A stretch of DNA of 34,571 bases, taken from the NCBI GenBank assembly GCA_025965435.1, contig JAOPWZ010000051.1, positions 1 to 34,571 of the forward strand, given 5' to 3'. Under the pieces are notes generated by a model. The model ran no database searches. It worked only from the letters and a program-made list of their open reading frames with translations, and was not told the origin of the DNA. Made by a program: the position numbers and the translations under genes. Every line of letters starts with the position of its first letter. The first letter of the stretch is position 1. This DNA comes from Aeromicrobium sp. (GTDB taxonomy: Bacteria > Actinomycetota > Actinomycetes > Propionibacteriales > Nocardioidaceae). Positions 31,653-34,571 of this stretch are shown piece after piece.

Positions 31653-32057
31653 ATGCTGAACATGCACGTGAGCGTCGAAGGACTCGGCGAGTACCTGCGT
31701 GAGCAGCGCAGCCAGGCGCAGATGTCGCTTCGCCAGCTCGCCGAGCTGACGGACGTGTCCAATCCGTACCTCAGCCAGATTGAGCGCGGACTGCGTCGGC
31801 CATCGGCAGAGGTCCTGCAGCAGATCGCCAAGGCGCTCAGGATCTCCGCCGAGTCGCTCTACGTTCGCGCCGGCATCCTCGACGCCGACGAGAGCGGAGC
31901 CCGCATGGTCGAGGACGCCATCGCCCTCGACCAGCGGCTCACCGAGCGTCAGAAGAGCGCGCTGCTCGACATCTACCGCTCGTTCGTCGGCACCGCCGAG
32001 GCGACCGACACCGAGCTGGCCACCACCGTGACTGAAGCCAACCAGGAGGAAAAATGA
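31653..32057 (+). CDS. XRE-family transcriptional regulator (Rv0474 type)
   Basis: About 134 aa. A helix-turn-helix (LREQRSQAQMSLRQLAEL and VSNPYLSQIERGLRRPS) is followed by the short C-terminal helical part DADESGARMVEDAIALDQRL. Mycobacteria have an equivalent regulator next to hbhA. ATG 31653 has GGAGG (31641-31645) at 7 nt; the in-frame ATG 31647 would be too close. Its TGA overlaps the hbhA-like ATG as ATGA, so the two are co-translated. It probably controls its own promoter. Confidence 0.85.
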   Translation: MLNMHVSVEGLGEYLREQRSQAQMSLRQLAELTDVSNPYLSQIERGLRRPSAEVLQQIAKALRISAESLYVRAGILDADESGARMVEDAIALDQRLTERQKSALLDIYRSFVGTAEATDTELATTVTEANQEEK

Positions 32058-32836
32058 CCATCACCGACACCATCGCGACCCAGGTCAAATCGCTCGTCGA
32101 CGACGTCAGGGGACTGCCCGAGTCCTTCCAGAAGGACGTCGCCGATCTGCAGAAGCAGGCCCAGGGGCTCGCGCAGCTCGCCATGGGCACCGCGACCAGC
32201 ACCTACTCCGACTTCGCCAAGCGGAGCGAGGACTTCGTCGCCAAGGCCGACGACTTCGTCACCAAGGCCAAGGGCCTCAACGTCGACGACATCCGCAAGT
32301 CGGCTGACGGCTTCTTCGACAAGACCGAGGACAGCGTGGAGGTGGCCCTCGAAGAGGTCGCCAAGCAGGCCAAGGTCCTCGCGGCCGACGCCCAGAAGCT
32401 CGCCTACGCGTATGTGTCCGTCGCCAAGGCGCAGGTCACCAGGGTGACGTCGAAGGCGCCGACGACCGCCCGCAAGGCGGCCGAGAAGGTCGACACGACG
32501 GTCAAGAAGGTCCCGGAGCCGGCCAAGCGGGCTCCCGCGGCCAAGAAGGCCCCGACGGCCAAGAAGGCTCCTGCCAAGAAGGCCCCGGCCAAGAAGGCGT
32601 CGGCAGCCGCGAAGAAGACGGCCTCGACCTCCTCGGCGGCGGCCAAGAAGACGGCCTCGACCTCCTCGGCGGCGGCCAAGAAGACGGCCTCGACCACGTC
32701 GACGGCGGCCAAGAAGACCGCTTCGACCTCCTCGACGGCAGCCAAGAAGGCCCCGGCCAAGGCTGCTCCGGCGAAGAAGGCCCCGGCGAAGACCACTGAG
32801 GCAGCGGCGACGAAGGCTCCCACCACGGACTCCTGA
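32054..32836 (+). CDS. HbhA-like Lys/Ala-rich coiled-coil protein
   Basis: A 260-aa protein. Residues 1-125 are helical and rich in Lys, Ala and Asp, likely a coiled coil (LPESFQKDVADLQKQAQGLA). From about residue 130 it is a Lys-Ala-Pro-rich tail, as in mycobacterial heparin-binding haemagglutinin HbhA, where the tail binds heparan sulfate. Residues 187-230 are four tandem 11-residue units (KKTASTSSAAA type, 33 nt each). There is no signal peptide, as in HbhA. An adhesin or a nucleoid-binding histone-like role are both possible; the neighbours support the former. Confidence 0.82.
   Translation: MTITDTIATQVKSLVDDVRGLPESFQKDVADLQKQAQGLAQLAMGTATSTYSDFAKRSEDFVAKADDFVTKAKGLNVDDIRKSADGFFDKTEDSVEVALEEVAKQAKVLAADAQKLAYAYVSVAKAQVTRVTSKAPTTARKAAEKVDTTVKKVPEPAKRAPAAKKAPTAKKAPAKKAPAKKASAAAKKTASTSSAAAKKTASTSSAAAKKTASTTSTAAKKTASTSSTAAKKAPAKAAPAKKAPAKTTEAAATKAPTTDS
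32612..32743 (+). repeat. Four tandem 33-nt repeats inside the hbhA-like gene
   Basis: Units start at 32612, 32645, 32678 and 32711 and encode KKTASTSSAAA with minor changes (TTS, TSST). The first two are nearly identical, so recombination or slippage could alter tail length by 11 residues without shifting the frame. Confidence 0.85.
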
Positions 32837-32851
32837 TCGCCCTGCTCCACG

Positions 32852-32884
32852 AAGAGGCGGACCCCCGACGGGGGTCCGCCTCTT
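32852..32884 (+). terminator. Strong intrinsic terminator of the XRE-hbhA operon
   Basis: A perfect 15-bp stem (AAGAGGCGGACCCCC, 32852-32866, with 32870-32884) around GAC, 16 nt after the hbhA-like stop. The right arm ends TCTT and CTGTGT follows. Confidence 0.9.
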
Positions 32885-32895
32885 CTGTGTCCCGG

Positions 32896-32901
32896 TAGCC
32901 T
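32896..32901 (+). promoter_or_regulatory. -10 hexamer of leaderless DUF2516 gene
   Basis: TAGCCT ends 6 nt before ATG 32908, directly after the operon terminator. Confidence 0.65.
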
Positions 32902-32907
32902 TCGGGC

Positions 32908-33174
32908 ATGTTCGAAGTGCAAGGCAGCCTGATGATGATCCTGTCGATCGCGCTGTTCGCCGCCAAGGGGTTCGCGCTGGTCGACTGCGTCGCACGGCGG
33001 TCGGCGCAGTTCACCCATCTCGACACGCTCCCCAAGCAGACGTGGCTCATCGTGCTGGGTCTGGCCCTGTTGGCCCACCTGTTGTTCTGGTACCCGCTCG
33101 GGTTGCTGAACCTCATCGGCACGGTCGCGGCGCTGGTCTACCTGGCGCAGGTGCGGGGATCGATCAGCCGCTGA
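32908..33174 (+). CDS. DUF2516 small membrane protein (Rv0476 type)
   Basis: An 88-aa membrane protein with about three hydrophobic helices (MMILSIALFAAKGFALVDC, WLIVLGLALLAHLLFW and LLNLIGTVAALVYLAQV). The VDCVARRSAQF loop is Arg-rich. The pattern is that of the DUF2516 family found beside hbhA in mycobacteria. Its function is unknown. ATG 32908 is fixed by the -10. It ends 15 nt from the convergent small gene at 33190. Confidence 0.8.
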   Translation: MFEVQGSLMMILSIALFAAKGFALVDCVARRSAQFTHLDTLPKQTWLIVLGLALLAHLLFWYPLGLLNLIGTVAALVYLAQVRGSISR

Positions 33175-33189
33175 GCGCGTTCCGGGCGG

Positions 33190-33483
33190 TCAGCGGGGAC
33201 GGGCCGGGTGCAGCCACCGGGTGATGATGCGCCGCAGATCCGCGAGATCGGCGTCGGCGTCGACATCGACATGCGTCGCCCGGATGACGTGGTACGCCGC
33301 CACGAGGCCCGTCAGCCAGCGGGCGACATCGGCCGTGTGCAGCTCGATGTCGATGTCGCGAGCCTCGATGGCCTCCGCGGTGAGAGCGGCGAAGGCCCGC
33401 TCCACGCCCGGGTCGCCGGCCGCCGTCGCGTCGGCAGCAAGATGGTCGACCAGCTCGAGCAGCCGGTCCCAGGCGGAGTCCAT
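33190..33483 (-). CDS. 97-aa protein of unknown function
   Basis: A helical, acidic 97-aa protein (MDSAWDRLLELVDHLAADAT...RRIITRWLHPARPR). I recognise no family or motif. It has the ATG at 33481-33483, a TAGGCT hexamer (33496-33491) 7 nt upstream, and good C/G third-base use, so it is probably real. Its promoter lies 16 nt from an SOS box shared with the divergent alkB-like gene, raising the possibility of DNA-damage control. Confidence 0.6.
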   Translation of the reverse strand: MDSAWDRLLELVDHLAADATAAGDPGVERAFAALTAEAIEARDIDIELHTADVARWLTGLVAAYHVIRATHVDVDADADLADLRRIITRWLHPARPR

Positions 33484-33490
33484 GCCCGCG

Positions 33491-33538
33491 AGCCTAGTGC
33501 GTCAGGGACTAGAACATGCGTTCGATCGGTCGTATGCT
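33491..33538. promoter_or_regulatory. Divergent promoters with SOS (LexA) box
   Basis: GAACATGCGTTC at 33512-33523 matches the GAAC-N4-GTTC LexA box of actinobacteria. The plus-strand -10 TATGCT (33533-33538) is 6 nt before ATG 33545, so LexA would sit over its -35. The minus-strand -10 TAGGCT is at 33496-33491, about 16 nt from the box, so the same box could also affect the 97-aa gene. Confidence 0.72.
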
Positions 33539-33544
33539 CGGGGC

Positions 33545-34168
33545 ATGTCCGAGTTCTTCCAAGGATCCCTGCTCGACGCGGGAGAGACGCCCGATCTGGG
33601 CGCCCTCGAGCCGTCCCGCACGGTGCTCGACCATGGTGCCTGGGTCGACTGGCAGCCCGGATGGGTCACGGGGTCCGACGGGCTGTTCCTGCGCCTGCAG
33701 GACGACGTGCCGTGGCGGGCCGAGAAGCGCGAGATGTACGACCGCGTGGTCGACGTGCCGAGACTGCTCTCCTTCTACGGATCGAACGACCCGCTGCCCG
33801 ATCCGCTGCTCGACCGGATGCGTGACCAGCTGAGCCAGCACTATGCCGACGAGCTGGGGGAGCCCTTCGTGACCGCCGGCCTGTGCAACTACCGCGACGG
33901 CCACGACAGTGTGGCCTGGCACGGCGACCGCATCGGGCGCAGTCGCGACCGCGACACGATGGTCGCCATCGTCTCGGTCGGCACGGCCCGGCGGCTCTCG
34001 TTGCGCCCGCGCGGTGGCGGGGAGCAGATCGGCTTCTCCCTCGGCCACGGCGATCTCGTCGTCATGGGAGGTTCCTGCCAGCGCACGTGGGACCACGCGA
34101 TCCTCAAGACCGCTCGTCCCGTCGGAGCTCGCATCAGCATCCAGTTCCGTCCGCGGGGCGTGCTCTGA
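33545..34168 (+). CDS. AlkB-like 2OG-Fe(II) oxygenase (nucleic acid dealkylase)
   Basis: A 207-aa dioxygenase. The iron facial triad is visible: His126-x-Asp128 (WHGDR) and His184 (TWDHAI). Arg196 and Arg202 in RISIQFRPR are placed to bind 2-oxoglutarate and substrate, as in AlkB. CNYRDGHDSVAWHGD is the family's core. It would oxidatively remove alkyl groups from DNA or RNA bases. The SOS box just upstream suggests damage induction. ATG 33545 is fixed by the -10 TATGCT. The next feature is the rRNA promoter region. Confidence 0.88.
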   Translation: MSEFFQGSLLDAGETPDLGALEPSRTVLDHGAWVDWQPGWVTGSDGLFLRLQDDVPWRAEKREMYDRVVDVPRLLSFYGSNDPLPDPLLDRMRDQLSQHYADELGEPFVTAGLCNYRDGHDSVAWHGDRIGRSRDRDTMVAIVSVGTARRLSLRPRGGGEQIGFSLGHGDLVVMGGSCQRTWDHAILKTARPVGARISIQFRPRGVL

Positions 34169-34265
34169 AACCGTCGTCGGCAGCCCTCGTGCGACCCCGC
34201 GCCGGCGCCTTCTGCCGGAACCGCAGGGGCTGAGACGCGAGGGCCAGGCCGAGAGGGGACCCGAT

Positions 34266-34295
34266 TTGGTGTTTCGATCCGGGGGCAGGTATGGT
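34266..34295 (+). promoter_or_regulatory. rRNA promoter P1
   Basis: TTGGTG (34266-34271) and TATGGT (34290-34295) are 18 nt apart. Confidence 0.6.
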
Positions 34296-34440
34296 TCTTC
34301 TTGTTGGACAGCACAGCGGGACGGACGGCCGAGAGGCTCTTCGCGCCGGGCTGCCAGCCAGTTCAAGTGGTCGACGGCACGGTGTGTGAACACCCGGAGA
34401 CGGACCGCAACATGAGCTGACATGGTGACCGACCCGGGTT

Positions 34441-34469
34441 TTGTCCGGTGAAAACGAGCCGTGTAAGTT
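34441..34469 (+). promoter_or_regulatory. rRNA promoter P2
   Basis: TTGTCC (34441-34446) and TAAGTT (34464-34469) are 17 nt apart. Confidence 0.6.
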
Positions 34470-34523
34470 GGACGAGTTGCCCTGAGGCTTCGCCGTGAGG
34501 TGGGGTTGAGGTGAGCGTCTGAT

Positions 34524-34546
34524 CCTTGAGAACTCAACAGTGTGCC
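34524..34546 (+). promoter_or_regulatory. 16S rRNA leader motif (boxA-like region)
   Basis: CCTTGAGAACTCAACAGTGTGCC, of which TTGAGAACTCAA (34526-34537) is near-palindromic, is the conserved sequence found just before 16S rRNA in many actinobacteria and linked to antitermination and processing. Confidence 0.8.
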
Positions 34547-34571
34547 AAAAATCGACGAGATTAATTAGTAG

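Larger units (their letters stand above)
34169..34571 (+). other. rRNA operon promoter and leader region (no gene)
   Basis: This 403-nt stretch without a convincing ORF ends at the window edge with the actinobacterial 16S leader motif. It carries two promoters (34266-34295 and 34441-34469) and the leader palindrome. The stretch 34169-34265 is ordinary GC-rich DNA in which I see nothing else. The 16S rRNA itself would start to the right of the window. Confidence 0.75.

Noticed and set aside
32612-32743. CRISPR or minisatellite outside a gene
   Set aside because: The 33-nt repeats keep the reading frame and encode a regular 11-residue motif in an HbhA-like tail.
34169-34571. Small ORFs in the rRNA leader region
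   Set aside because: They lack ribosome-binding sites and overlap rRNA promoters and the 16S leader motif.
1-34571. Prophage, insertion sequence or tRNA genes
   Set aside because: No integrase, transposase, terminal repeats with target duplication, or tRNA cloverleaf was found on reading both strands, though a covariance search would be decisive for RNAs.

Overview
The window is chromosomal DNA from a high-GC Gram-positive actinobacterium, most likely in the Nocardioidaceae (Aeromicrobium or Nocardioides type; the genus is inferred). The support is a mycothiol synthase, a GlnR-type regulator with Asp50/Arg52, an AccD3-like carboxyltransferase, an HbhA-like lysine-rich protein, very high GC with strong C/G third-base use, and gene order that matches remembered mycobacterial neighbourhoods (ppk-mutT1; glnR/mshD; thiX-cysA-sseC-nitrobindin-ygfZ; XRE-hbhA-DUF2516). 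Nothing looks like a phage or insertion sequence; it reads as core chromosome with small repeats in the gaps between genes.

Layout. 1-1809: 5' end of a secreted protein gene (-) behind four 11-nt tandem operator repeats, a GAF histidine kinase (-), and a 50-aa micro-protein gene (+) behind a hairpin leader. 1830-4724: PhoU-like regulator plus Pit phosphate transporter, then a FAD amine oxidase. 4737-4930: repeat element. 4940-9085: pstS-pstC-pstA-pstB (read right to left) with a three-unit PHO box before pstS. 9108-13297: mutT1, a membrane-anchored unknown and ppk, which has its own PHO box; phosphate uptake and polyphosphate synthesis therefore look co-regulated by PhoP. 13337-17542: esterase, a mirrored 22-nt repeat array, then glnR-accD-mshD (-). 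17649-21130: MoaD/ThiS-type sulfur carrier, membrane protein, thioredoxin, a cysteine-containing leader peptide with hairpin, and DUF4395-cysA-sseC, together a sulfur-trafficking group. 21206-25187: dtd and nitrobindin-like gene from a palindromic divergent promoter, ygfZ, and a DEAD-box helicase. 25241-27527: manA and manC, tail to tail, for GDP-mannose supply. 27532-30429: two tandem fibronectin-III/endonuclease-exonuclease-phosphatase proteins, exported or membrane-anchored. 30638-34168: type II asparaginase, XRE regulator-HbhA operon, DUF2516 protein, small unknown protein, and an AlkB-like dioxygenase with an SOS box. 34169-34571: promoter/leader region of a ribosomal RNA operon; the 16S gene itself lies beyond the window.

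A recurring feature is leaderless transcription: at least ten genes have a TAnnnT hexamer ending exactly 6 or 7 nt before the start codon, which fixes several starts. The most unusual observations are the 11-nt operator array at 133-176, the mirrored 22-nt array whose ends contain both flanking stop codons (14378-14574), an EEP-domain gene with no ATG, GTG or TTG able to start its membrane anchor (29133), the palindromic divergent promoter at 21653-21675, and a REP-like fragment read in frame inside dtd.
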